From the NCBI GenBank assembly GCA_012295275.1, contig CM022676.1:5441187-5496186 (forward strand): a DNA stretch of 55,000 bases, read 5' to 3'. Both the position numbers and the translations under genes were made by a program. Origin of the DNA: Chrysomallon squamiferum (taxonomy: Eukaryota; Mollusca; Gastropoda; Neomphalida; Peltospiridae). Every line of letters starts with the position of its first letter. The first letter of the stretch is position 1. The notes below the pieces were generated by a model, which worked only from the letters and a program-made list of their open reading frames with translations, was not told the DNA's origin and made no database searches. Shown here in pieces: positions 1-24,083 of the stretch.

Positions 1-283
1 CATCTGATCAGACACTGCACGCAGACAATATTCGTGAAACGCAGTGACACAGGAGGTCAAAGTTCAATCAGATGCCGCTGACGAGACTCGAACGTATGGC
101 ACCCATTCACCCGCACTCCGAAGGCCATCAAGACAACCTTATAAACGGCATGTATGTTTGTATGTGTGTATGTATGTATGTGTGTGTGTGCGTGTGTGTA
201 TATTTATGAAAAGAGAATCGAAATATTTATTTTACGAGGCAGGTTTTATGATTTGTGCTGTAATTGTTTATATTTGATTTTAA

Positions 284-330
<47 letters not shown>

Positions 331-929
331 ATTAGAAACAGATATTGTACTTATGTTTTACATATGTGTGTAATTTCAGACAAATCAGCCTTCTGTCCAT
401 ACCTCATTTTAACCAAACAACGACCACACCTCAATGACCGCAGACATTGTGGCCGTTGTTAAACTCGACCGTTATATCATCATGTGGTTCAGACAGTCTA
501 GGACTCTGCGTTACGAGCCCAGACATTCGTGCTTGAATCTCCAGTGGCTATAAACACTTTTAAAATGTTTTATTCATTGAGTTGCTGATATTGACACAAT
601 CTGTTTGCGTGGTAAAAACCACCCCGTTTTCAGAATCGCTGGTTTTGGGATCGATACTTCTCAAGGTCTTTTTTTTTTTTTTTTTTTTTGAGTCACTTCC
701 AAGTCTGGTGTTTCAAAAAGGCACGTGTTTGCTGACTCTGAAAACGTGCGTTTAAAAGAACTCTTGCTGGTGTATGCAAGAGTAGGTCATATTTATTGGA
801 CCGTAGAGGATTTTGTTCAGTCGGTCAGAGGTACGAAGTTCGTACATACCTCACACAATGAAAATTCAAGTATTTTTGTCGTGCTAAGCGACTGTCCCAT
901 CTGATGTACAAAGAACTTTCATTCCGTGA

Positions 930-1275
930 AAGCCATATATTTTAAATCTCCCATTCCACCTGTTGCTGCAAAATCGATGTTAAAGAATTTGGTATTTGCT
1001 TTCCTGTTTACAAGAACTGGCGACAAATATTTTATATTTCCCGTTCTAGCCGTTACTGGCAAAATCGATTTATTAAAAACCTTTTAGTATGCGACTACCT
1101 GTTTTCGACAAATGGCCAACATATATTTTATATTTCCCGTTCTAGCCGTTGCTGCAAAACCGATTTATTAAAGACTTCGGTATGCGTTTTCCTGTCTACG
1201 AGAATGGGCAACATATATTTTATATTTCCCGTTACTGCAAAGTCGATTTATTAAAATCTTTGGTATGTCTTTCTT
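930..1275. repeat. Degenerate tandem repeat, about 80-90 bp period, four copies
   Basis: The block TTTTATATTTCCCGTTCTAG, followed by GTTGCTGCAAAACCGAT and then TATTAAAGACTTCGGTATGC, recurs about four times with substitutions. The copies differ by tens of percent, so this is an old array. It lies about 1 kb upstream of the CFAP68 start and has no visible coding content. Confidence 0.7.
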
Positions 1276-1578
1276 CTCTAGAGGATTGTGCAGTAGAACT
1301 GCATTTAATGGTAATTACAAAAAAAGTTTCGCTTTCTGTCTGATGGCAAGGTTTCAAGCATGAAACTAGTTCTCGTAAAAAAATAAAACGAGTTTTCTTT
1401 CCTTCCTTTTCATAATATAAACAGTTATTATAAAAAATGTTATGACATAGCTAATTAAACATTCATCCATCCATTTATTCGTTATGAACAGTCTTTCCTG
1501 TAAAAACCACAAAAAAAAAAGAGATAATAATTTTAAAAATAATAATAATAAATATAAAAGGTTAAAATAACAACAGCA

Positions 1579-1625
<47 letters not shown>

Positions 1626-1781
1626 TATTATTTATTATTATTATAATACAGAAATCACTAACTTAATAAATAAATAAATAAATACATAAAATGAAGTTAG
1701 AAATAAATAATAAAAACATTAGGTTTAAGTACAACATAACTGCGTTTTCGCTTATTTCATATATATATGTATGTATGTATG

Positions 1782-1817
<36 letters not shown>

Positions 1818-1839
1818 TGTATGTATGTGTGTGTATATA

Positions 1840-1872
<33 letters not shown>

Positions 1873-2085
1873 ATGTCTGTATATATTTATATATATGTAT
1901 GTGTGTGTGTGTATGTATGTATGTATATAATTTTAATTTTTTTTTTACCTTTACTGATAATCATAAAATACCTGTAATACGGGCTTTATTTTTTGTCATT
2001 AATTAAATAATAAATACATTTTTAAAAATTAAATACTGGAGAAACAAAATTTATAAAGCACCTTGAGTAACGTGCTCTATTTTTA

Positions 2086-2225
2086 ACCTCCTGATACGTC
2101 ACGTGGTTATATTCGTTTCCCGGGACAACGTTACCAGCTAAGAACAGCCGAGTATCCGCTGTTATCAGCGGAGTAACGTAAACTTTAATTTCTCTTTGGA
2201 TATTTTTAAATATTTTATCTGGAAA
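2086..2225 (+). promoter_or_regulatory. Probable CFAP68 promoter and 5' UTR
   Basis: A short CpG-rich island stands out in the AT-rich background just before the CFAP68 ATG. It contains a CRE-like TACGTCAC overlapping an E-box CACGTG at 2100-2105, and paired GTTAC/GTAAC-type half sites, including GTTATC...GTAAC at 2161-2177, that resemble diverged RFX X-box half sites. Motif content and position suggest a promoter; no transcription start is directly visible. Confidence 0.4.
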
Positions 2226-2571
2226 ATGGGGACCGAAGATAAAGCGAGTCCTTCATTTATGAGCATGGTTCGATGTGGACCAGGCGAAACCTGGACGCAT
2301 TCGACGGACGAAGATAAATTTAAGCAGTTCGGGTGGCGGTCCACAACGAACGAAAGTAATTTCAGGAACAGAATATTGATCGGAAACTGGCACGAGGAAA
2401 GTTTTGACATAAACGAATTGAAAAGGCCACATCCTCTTCCATCTCCGGTATGTATAATTAAAAAAATAAAAAATAAAAAATAATTAATTGTTTATCTAGG
2501 TTTATAAATAAATTTATTATTATTATTAAAACATTTAAAATTATGTAAAAAAAATTTAAGAATTAACTAAC

Positions 2572-2658
<87 letters not shown>

Positions 2659-3523
2659 CTTACAGTGGTAGTAAGAGCAGTAAAGGTAGTAATAACTGCT
2701 GGTAGTAGTAGGTGGTGCTATTTTATTTTGTTGTTCTAAAAGTGTAATAATAATAATAATAATAATAATAATATCTTCCCAGTCATTGTTTTATTTTAAT
2801 AAATTATTATGCAGTTACAACATAAGAGAGAAAATGTCTTTTAATAGTAACAAAACAAAATTTGTACAAATCACAGCTTCATTGTTACTTGCATACTACT
2901 GTTGCTATGGCAACACTATAAAATTGTAATATCTAAAAACATTTACTACAGAGTAAAATATTTTATCATATAAGAGATACTGGAGAAATACCTCCTCCCC
3001 ACAAAGAAAAAAAAAAAATTAAAAATTAAAAATAAATAACATAAAATAAAATAAAATAATAATAATAAATAAAATTAAAAAACCTACCTCAACAACATAT
3101 TCTTAAGTCTGAGGTATCTCAGTATGTTTGTGATGGAATATAAATGAATTACTGGAAAACAGATTACTGAAATGTAAAGCAGTGAAAAAAAAGTTCAATT
3201 AAATTAAAAGATACTTATGTATCACACAATTGAAAATATTTTAAAAAGCTGATTGTGATATTTTGTAATATAAACTACATTTCGTTTTAAAAATGTTCAC
3301 TCAAACGTAACTTCAGAAGAAATATTGTAATACAAAATTTGAAATCTCTAATACAATTTTTTTTTTCTTTTTGAAATATACAGAGCTTAGAAACAGCATA
3401 GAAATGATGTATTTACATGGGTTGAATAAAACCCATAAATGTTAAAGTATTAGAGCTTAATACACAGTAGTAGTAATAAATTGTATTATGTAGTTAGTTT
3501 GTGTGCTTGTGGGTAATATGTGG

Positions 3524-3562
<39 letters not shown>

Positions 3563-4785
3563 ATGTTTTCGCATTTTTATGCCATCAGTTCTTATTATTA
3601 AGCAACCTTCATACATTTAGTGTTAAGAAAATTAACAATTTGATACAACCTTGTTAAATTTGTTAATATTTTATGCTCGCTAAAACTTTACTATTACTAT
3701 TAACAATATGGGTACACATATACAGTAATCATAAGCACTCACAATAAAATTGTTAATAATTCACATTATAATTCTAGGCTGCAGGCTTGAATGGTTCAAG
3801 GCAGCCATTTTGTGAATCATACATCCAGACATACAAAACTTGACTGATTGTAAATACAGATACACAACAACAAACCAGAGGCATAAAAAGATGTTTCTAG
3901 TTTTGTGAAGAAAAAAAAACCCAGCATTAAATACATTTTTGTTTTAAACTTCAAAGTTTCTGTTTCATTTTTCTGGTTATTTGGTGGGTGAAAATATATA
4001 TATATAGACAAAATATATTTTGTATATTTTCCAGTTATTTTCTTTACTTCATTTTAAAGTGGTCTGCCGTTAATGTAAATAAACAGTTTAAATATATTTT
4101 ATATCCCTTCAAATAAAATACTATATTTACTGTTATTACTACTGTTGCTAAAAGTAAAATAACTACAACAACAACCATTACTACCACAAACATTACTACT
4201 ACTGTTACCATCAAGAACAACAACTACCATTGGTACTGTTACTGTATTTTTACCTACAATAAAAACTATAGCAATTACTACTAACACAAATGCTACACCA
4301 CCATTACCATTATTAAAAACTCCACTACTACTGGCATATACTATATACTACCGTTACCACTACTACTACTACTGCTACATCTATCATTATACCTTCTACA
4401 AATGCTATTAATAACAATACTCCTATTGCTTTTAAAACAACTTGCTACTACTACTACTACTACTACTACTAGTACAACAACTTAGTACTACTATAATGAC
4501 CATTTGTGCTACTATGACTACTACTTTTGTAACTTCTATCACTACTACAACTACTGCTTCTGCTACTACCATTACTATTACTAGATTTACAGCCATAGCT
4601 ACTGTTCCTACTGAGACCACTACTATTACTACTATTATTACTGTTGCTACTGCTTGCTGTTGCTGCTGTTGTTGCTGCTGCTACCACTACATCTGCTTTT
4701 GTAGCAACTATATTACTATACTTACTACTACTACTACTACTACATCTGTTATTTTTTTTGTTTTCTACTATTACTACTATTATAG

Positions 4786-4818
<33 letters not shown>

Positions 4819-5370
4819 ACTACAACTACAAAACTATTACTGTTTGATATTATTAATCTTGTTTTCTGTTATAGAACAAATCATTATTTTGAGACAATAG
4901 CCACTTTTTTCTACTACTTATAGCCACTTTCTTTTACTACTACTACTACTACTACTACTACTGTTTGATATTATTAATCTTGTTTTCTGTTACAGTACAA
5001 TCATTATTTTGAGACAACGCAGTACATCTACTATTATAGTTATGGTAAAAGGCCAGACAAGGTTCCAGAACAAATTAGATTACTACTGTTTGTTATTATT
5101 AATCTTGTTTTTTTTTATACAGTACAATCATTATTTTGAGAGAGAGAGAGAGAGAGAGAGATGGAAGAGAGACAAGGTTCCAGAACAAAGAGATATGAGA
5201 GAGAGGTTAGTATTGATACCTCTTGCAGATTATAATGATGTAAAATATTCATTATTATTATCATTATCATCATCATTATCATCATCATCCTTATTATTAC
5301 TATGAATAACAGAATACTACTATAAGTACTGCTGCTGCTGTTGCTAACACAAATATTAATATTTAAATTA

Positions 5371-5458
<88 letters not shown>

Positions 5459-5899
5459 CAGTAGAGAGAAAAATGAGAGAGACTGAGATAGAAAGATGGT
5501 GAGAAGTAGAGAGAAAGAAAGTATAGAGAAAAAAGAGAGAGATAGAGAGAAACAAGGAGAGAAAGAAAAATTAGTCTCTTATTTTTTTTATTCCTAAGGC
5601 AGGAACTGTTTATAAAATTATTTAGACTTTTAAAATAAAAGAAATAAAAAATAACAATAGTAACAATAATTTTTGTAAAATATACTTCATAAATTCAGTC
5701 AAATATCTTATATTCCTAATAATATTTTAAATTATAAATATTAAGAACTGTAAAACAGTTTTTTATGACATTATATTTTTTTAATTTAAAAAAAAAAAAA
5801 AAAGATACTTCATAAATGTGGTCCAAAATATTTGATTCCTAATCCAAAATATTTGATTCCTAATAATGTTTTTTTATTATTTTTTATTATTAGTCGTCA

Positions 5900-5945
<46 letters not shown>

Positions 5946-6151
5946 TATTATCATCATTTATGTCGTAATTTTTATTATTATTATTATTATTATTATCTTC
6001 ATTTTTGTCATAATTTTTATTATTATTATCATCATTTTTGTCGTAATTTTTATTATTATTATTATTATCATTTTTGTCGTAATTGTTATTATTATTATTA
6101 TTATCATTTTTGTCATAATTTTTATTATTATTATCATCATTTTTGTCGTAA

Positions 6152-6192
<41 letters not shown>

Positions 6193-6477
6193 CATCATTT
6201 TTGCAAACTATAATTATTTCGAAGCTTTCTTTCTGTCGCAGAACGAGAAACTGCAGCCTACCCTGGACATCAGCCTGAACTAGATAACCTGAAAGTCCAG
6301 TCCGAGTACTACCAGTGGACAACAACGTCCCGAGCAGATTACTTCTACCCTACTATGCGAACACACCCAGTGGAACCGCCCACCTGTGTATGTCTGAGAA
6401 GACAACGACCACCGGTCAATAAGTTGTGTCCGAATATACGAAAGAAAGATGAATGTGATGAAGACAGCAAAAAGTAG
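2226..6477 (+). CDS. CFAP68: CFAP68 (C11orf1) homologue, cilia- and flagella-associated protein, three exons
   Basis: Exons are 2226-2447, 4996-5044 and 6242-6477, giving 168 codons plus TAG. The start ATG sits in AAAATGG. Exon 1 carries DEDKFKQFGWRSTTNE and ILIGNWHEE, which match the conserved core of vertebrate C11orf1. Exon 2 opens with YNHYFETT (HYFETT in the human protein as I remember it). Exon 3 has PGHQPELD, the other family signature. Donor phases 0 and 1 join cleanly: CCG|GTATGT, then TATG|GTAAAA into CAG|AACGAG. The protein is slightly longer than the human one (about 150 residues) because of a lysine-rich tail ending in DECDEDSKK. CFAP68 is a microtubule inner protein of motile axonemal doublets. 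Family identity is secure. Exon 2 is the least certain part because its acceptor region is triplicated, and its 3' boundary was chosen by phase. Confidence 0.88.
2569..2660. repeat. (AAT)n followed by (ATT)n, self-complementary microsatellite
   Basis: About 60 bp of AAT repeats run directly into ATT repeats, so the two halves can pair into a perfect AT hairpin. A second AAT run lies at about 2747-2773. The tract is in CFAP68 intron 1. No gene is seen in the rest of intron 1 (2448-4995) apart from repeats and the X-box motif. Confidence 0.85.
2901..2914. promoter_or_regulatory. RFX X-box palindrome in CFAP68 intron 1
   Basis: GTTGCTATGGCAAC fits the RFX X-box consensus (GTTGCC/T-ATGG-CAAC) almost perfectly and is palindromic. 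RFX factors are established regulators of ciliary genes, and the host gene is a ciliary-protein homologue, so position and motif agree. It is about 670 bp into the transcription unit, so it would act as an intronic enhancer or mark an alternative promoter. Confidence 0.55.
4100..4960. repeat. Long imperfect ACT/CTA trinucleotide tract
   Basis: About 850 bp in CFAP68 intron 1 is dominated by TAC/ACT/CTA units with interruptions (poly-Thr, Leu or Tyr in the + frames and Val or Ser in the - frames). The four or more overlapping open frames here arise because the tract lacks stop codons in several frames. It is not treated as coding. Confidence 0.85.
4838..5210 (+). repeat. Tandem triplication of the CFAP68 exon-2 acceptor region, about 121-127 bp period
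   Basis: The block ending a polypyrimidine tract in AG and followed by the exon start occurs three times. The junctions end at 4874 (TTATAG, decayed), 4995 (TTACAG, the copy used in the gene model) and 5122 (ATACAG). Each is preceded by TATTATTAATCTTG and followed by an AATCATTATTTTGAG core. Copies two and three also share the downstream segment GACAAGGTTCCAGAACAA. In the third copy a GA microsatellite has grown straight out of the exon sequence after TTTGAG. Only copy two preserves HYFETT and a phase-1 donor (GTAAAA) compatible with exon 3. Confidence 0.85.
5373..5452. repeat. (GA)n microsatellite, about 80 bp
   Basis: Near-perfect GA dinucleotide run in CFAP68 intron 2, followed by impure GAGA/AAGAGA sequence to about 5560. 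Similar long GA/CT tracts occur at 8299-8349, 18954-19018, 21701-21756 and 29605-29742, so this is a recurring class in the genome. Confidence 0.95.
5900..6205. repeat. (TTA)n compound array with a CATTTTTGTCGTAATTTTTA spacer
   Basis: TTA runs alternate with a spacer of about 20 bp, repeated roughly six times, at the 3' end of CFAP68 intron 2, finishing about 35 bp before exon 3. The long open frames across it encode only Ile/Tyr or Asn/Asp homopolymers and are artefacts. Confidence 0.9.
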
Positions 6478-7383
6478 CAAATTTTTAATCTTTCAAATGC
6501 CGATTTTGATAAACTGGAATTGTTATTATTATTTTTTTCATGATGTCTTTTTTTTTTTTTTTTTTTTATAAATATCTTGATTTTGATGAACAGAAGTTAT
6601 TATTTTTCATGGTGTCTTTTGGAAAAAATATCCTCATTTTGATAAACCGAAAGTATTAGTTTTTATTTCCAACATTTTCATTTTCATATAAAAATTTGGA
6701 TAAACAGGAAATTATTATTTTTAAAGATCTCTTGTTGTAAATTTTTATAAGAAGAAAGTACTAACTTTCATGATCTCAGTTTTAACATGGAAATTTTTCT
6801 GAAAAGAAACTATTTATTTTCATGATCACTTTATTAATATTCGAATTCTGATAAACAGAAAACATTATTTTTTTTGTGACTCTATTTTTTTTCTTTATAA
6901 ATAGAAAGTATTTATTTTAAAGGTCACTTTTTCTATATGCAAATTTTGATAAATAGAAAGCACTTATTTTCTTTGTAAATTTTTTTTTTAATATGGAAAA
7001 TTTTTATAAATTTATAGAAACTATTCATTTTCATGGTCTCATTTTTAACATAAAATTTTGACAAGATTTCAGATCTCTCTTTAATTTTCCATTGTATGTT
7101 TGTATTTCTCTCTTTTCTTTTTCTTTTCCATCTCTTTGATACATGTAACTCTTTAGAAATGGAGAGAGAGAAACAAATATTGTTTTAATTTATATGTTAT
7201 GTATTTACATTTCTTTATAATCAGATAGATAATACATATTTTAGTATATGTGTATAAAATGAAATTAAAATTAATAAATGAACAATGAAGTATATCAATA
7301 ATCAAATAAACAAATAAGTAAAAATATTTTTGAAAAAGAAGATATATTTAAAAGTGAAGAAAAGAATAAATAAATGAAAGAAC

Positions 7384-7420
<37 letters not shown>

Positions 7421-8296
7421 TTATTATGACAATATTTAATTCAGGTTGCTTAATTTCAGTAAAATTATAACAGGGAGCAATAGAAACAATCACTTATTAT
7501 ATTTCTTAAAATAACAGTATTAATATCTACAGTATTATGCTTGTAAAATAGTTTTAACTCTTTATAATACAACAGTATTAATAAAGACAAAATATTTATT
7601 CAAACAGAATTAATATCATATTTGATATATTAATAAATTCTAATTTTTTCCATACATTTATTTAACATTAGTATTCATATATATTAATTGTGTATATATA
7701 TATATATATTAAATAATGATAATATTAATCATTATCATTATTACTATTTATTAATAATGTCCATATATTTGTTTTATTATAGTATTCTCTGTATGTCTGT
7801 ATGTGTGTGCACATGCATATGCATGTTCTTGTTTGTCTATGCTCAATGAATTTCAGTATTCAATTATTTAACAACAATCTTAATTTGTTAATTTTTATCA
7901 GTATTCATATAATATATACTGTACTGTTATGTTTTTGTTACAAAATTAAAATACTTTGTTATTTAGACTGATAGATTAAATAAACTTTATTGCACATGGT
8001 GTAAAAATGAAAAATATTTGATATGAAAAATTTGAATATAAAATGTATATAGTTTCCTGTGTAATAAACCGATATATATATATATTGTAACTTCTAAACA
8101 AGTTCAAACAAGAGTAATTCTACAGTATTAAATTGACAGATAATTAATACTATTTTATATATTTTATATTATTATTATAATACTTCTTGCTGTGTATTTT
8201 TGTTAGATCTGTTTTACACACACACATATACATGTGGTGTCTGTAGATTTTAAAGAGCAATAAAGATTTTATTTACATATTTTTATTTGTATTTTA

Positions 8297-8350
<54 letters not shown>

Positions 8351-9155
8351 TAATACAGAAATGGAAATTTTATGTATATATATATATATATGCATTATTT
8401 GCTATTCAAACTAATTCTCCAATATTTGATAATTATTTGACCTTTACCGTATCCTACAACTATTTCTCAAATTACTATTATTTATATTTCTGATGCTGCT
8501 ACTATTTTTACTACTACCGGTATGACCGACTATTAATATTACTGTTCTACTTTTATTATAAAATACTACTACTATTACAACTACTACTACTACTACTACT
8601 ATTAATTTGTTATTATACTATCGTCAAGTTATAAATGCTTAGAATGTAACATCTGTATTAAAAAAGTAATAAAATGGACAGAAACGATGGATTTCTGCTT
8701 TTATCTTGTTGAACGTAAACCGAAATTCTCAGTTGTCGAGTGACCTGTTCAGTTTGTTCTCTTCCACATCTCTTATTGTAGAGTTGTTGAAAGACGAGGT
8801 CATGAATAGTGTAAAGGGAACTGTATTTTGTTCAGTAAATAAACTACTAAATGTAATATTAATAGGAGTAAATCGCAATCGATATTCTTGCATCAACGCA
8901 GAATCAGTCTCAACTCCCATTCTGATACTGTTATTGACTCGAATCATGGAAGGTAATGAGTAGATAACTGTTTCGTTCTTTCAGCTAACTAGGTCATTCG
9001 ACGTTGAAGGTGCAACGTCATGTGTATATCGGGCTCATACAGTTTTGTTTTTCGAGAAACAAGTGAAACAAATAACTAAGAAATATATTTAGAAAACAGA
9101 TTGAGAATAGTGTTTCTATATATAAGTATTTATTTGAGACAAACGTGTAACGTTT
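6478..9155. other. CFAP68 downstream region and AT-rich intergenic DNA
   Basis: From the stop codon to about 7070 a degenerate repeat of roughly 70 bp runs (TTTTGATAAACAGAAA... followed by TTATTTTCATGATCTC), about eight copies, probably including the 3' UTR. After that the DNA is AT-rich, with (TTA)n at 7386-7420, TA runs near 7695 and (GA)n at 8299-8349. A less AT-rich patch at about 8700-8990 has open frames on both strands (85 and 72 codons) but no recognised protein. Nothing else was identified. Confidence 0.6.
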
Positions 9156-9228
9156 GGTTCGGTAGTGTAGTGGTTATCACGCTCGCCTCACACGCGAGAG
9201 GTCCTGGGTTCGACCCCCAGCCGAACCA
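9156..9228 (+). tRNA. tRNA-Val, anticodon CAC
   Basis: A full cloverleaf can be drawn. The acceptor stem GGTTCGG pairs with CCGAACC. The anticodon stem CTCGC/GCGAG encloses the loop CTCACAC, with anticodon CAC at its centre. The T stem CTGGG/CCCAG encloses TTCGACC. The D region TAGTGTAGTGGTTATCAC matches the internal A box of eukaryotic tRNA-Val. The discriminator base is A, CCA is not encoded, and there is no intron. A TTTTT at 9230-9234 directly after the gene fits a Pol III terminator. The internal boxes are intact, so the gene is probably functional; a SINE head is unlikely because no tail follows. Confidence 0.96.
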
Positions 9229-22607
<13,379 letters not shown>

Positions 22608-23834
22608 TGTTCTTGTTTCAGTATTTATAAAAGATAAAGAATTAATTTTTAAATTAAAATGATGCTTATCTTGAATCTTCAGGACGAAACTTGAAAGCTG
22701 GATTCTAGCGACCAAAAATGTCCTGACTCACGGTTCTATTTATGTCTATACTGTTCACAAAAATATAATACTCTTTACATCCAAAGGTCACGACAAAGAT
22801 TTACAATAGCTGTTCGACTAAGTAACTGCTTATAGCATGATAATGCACTATACTTCTTTTCTTACCTGTATAAATGATTTTCACCTCTTCCGTTCAGTAT
22901 TATATTCATAATTAATAATATACACATCAGTATTACAATTTTAAGGTACCATTTGCTACAAAAATATTATGGCTTTTTAATACGCTCATTACCACTTTAG
23001 CTTCACATTTTGGTCAGCATTAATCGCAAATTAAGTGTGAAAGTCTATTTTGTTTTCAAAAAAATCGTATTTTTGTTTTTACGATTAATGCCAAAAATTA
23101 GTAACGTGATATAATTTTATTCTCGTTTATTATTATTTTGTATTATAAAATTAAAAATAATTATAGATAAGAAAATATATTAAATTTTTTTTTTTTTTTT
23201 TTTTTAAACACTAATGAGTATATAATTTAATTATATTATTTGGTAGCTGATGTTTGTTGTCATCCTCGATATCACAAAACTTTATCATCAATTAGCTCAA
23301 TAGTTTCAAATCTGTTAAATATTTTAACTGATCGAAACTATCATTAGCCTTTGGTAAATAGAGTCTCGGTCCAGATTTTATTTTACTATTTTATTTTTAT
23401 CATTGTTATTAAACTGACGGAACATGTTCACCATTTTTATCGCTAAGTCTTTTATTTGTCAGTGAAATCAACGAATAATCCAGCAAAATTGCGATGCGAA
23501 AATCTAAGAAAAAAGAATATATCAAGATTAACAGCCGAATTAAAATATGTATAATTGATACAAGATATAATGAAATAGAAAATTTATTATCGGATCCTAT
23601 TTGAAACAAAAATTTCATTTCAGCGAATGTAAATGTTTGAAATGATATGTTATTTCAGTTTACTTGCTTTTAGTCACTTAAAATACAAAATAAGGAAGAA
23701 GAAGAAGAAGAGACAAAATACACACACACAAAACACAACAACATCAAGCAAACAAAACAGTTAATATGTTATTAATAAACTAAATGTTGTTTCCTACATT
23801 GAATATTTTTCTCTATAATTTTGAAATTTTACAC

Positions 23835-23881
<47 letters not shown>

Positions 23882-24083
23882 CAATTTGGATATTTAATTC
23901 TAAAAGGCGATAAATAAATTAATTAAAATTAATCATCTAAATATGAAAAATGTGTCTATGTGGGCGTTTTGTTTAGAAAATAAGTTTACAGAGACTGAAA
24001 TAAAAATGCCTCTTGTTTCCAAGCGCATATCAAGGAAGGATCTTCAACAAAAGAAAAAGGAAAATAAAACAGGAAAACAAACA
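22608..24083. other. Divergent intergenic region between GGT (-) and COG8 (+)
   Basis: The two start codons face away from each other about 1.48 kb apart, so regulatory sequence for both must lie here. No CpG island, CCAAT pair or TATA box is obvious. The stretch holds a T-run near 23188-23206, GAAGAAGAAG at about 23695 and a perfect (CA)n at 23834-23880. The frame upstream of the chosen COG8 ATG is open back to 23943, so an N-terminal extension of 47 codons is possible. Confidence 0.6.

Larger units (their letters stand above)
1..2225. other. Upstream non-coding stretch with simple repeats
   Basis: No convincing gene is visible. The stretch holds TATG/TG-rich sequence at about 150-205, a (CA)n run at 290-326, a T-run at 669-689, a (TAA)n run at about 1580-1624 and a TA/TATG tract at 1757-1927. 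The open frames over these tracts are translations of microsatellites (poly Tyr/Val/Cys/Ile) and are not genes. The first 700 bases are richer in GC and CpG than the rest; short tRNA B-box-like strings (for example GTTCGAGTC on the minus strand near 85) could reflect an old SINE, but this is weak. Confidence 0.6.

Noticed and set aside
4432-4847. Overlapping open frames on both strands rich in Thr, Leu, Val or Ser
   Set aside because: A CTA/ACT trinucleotide tract lacks stops in several frames at once; an artefact of composition.
5123-5212. Third copy of CFAP68 exon 2 as the used exon
   Set aside because: Its apparent donor AG|GTTAGT leaves phase 2, which does not join exon 3 (phase 1), and the conserved TT after HYFE is replaced by a GA repeat.
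5115-5555. 146-codon minus-strand frame rich in Ser-Leu
   Set aside because: Created by the (GA)n run; overlaps the real CFAP68 transcript and shows no conserved motif.
8706-8963. 85-codon frame with ATG and balanced composition
   Set aside because: Not recognised as a protein, and a similar-length frame exists on the other strand; left as unexplained non-repetitive DNA.
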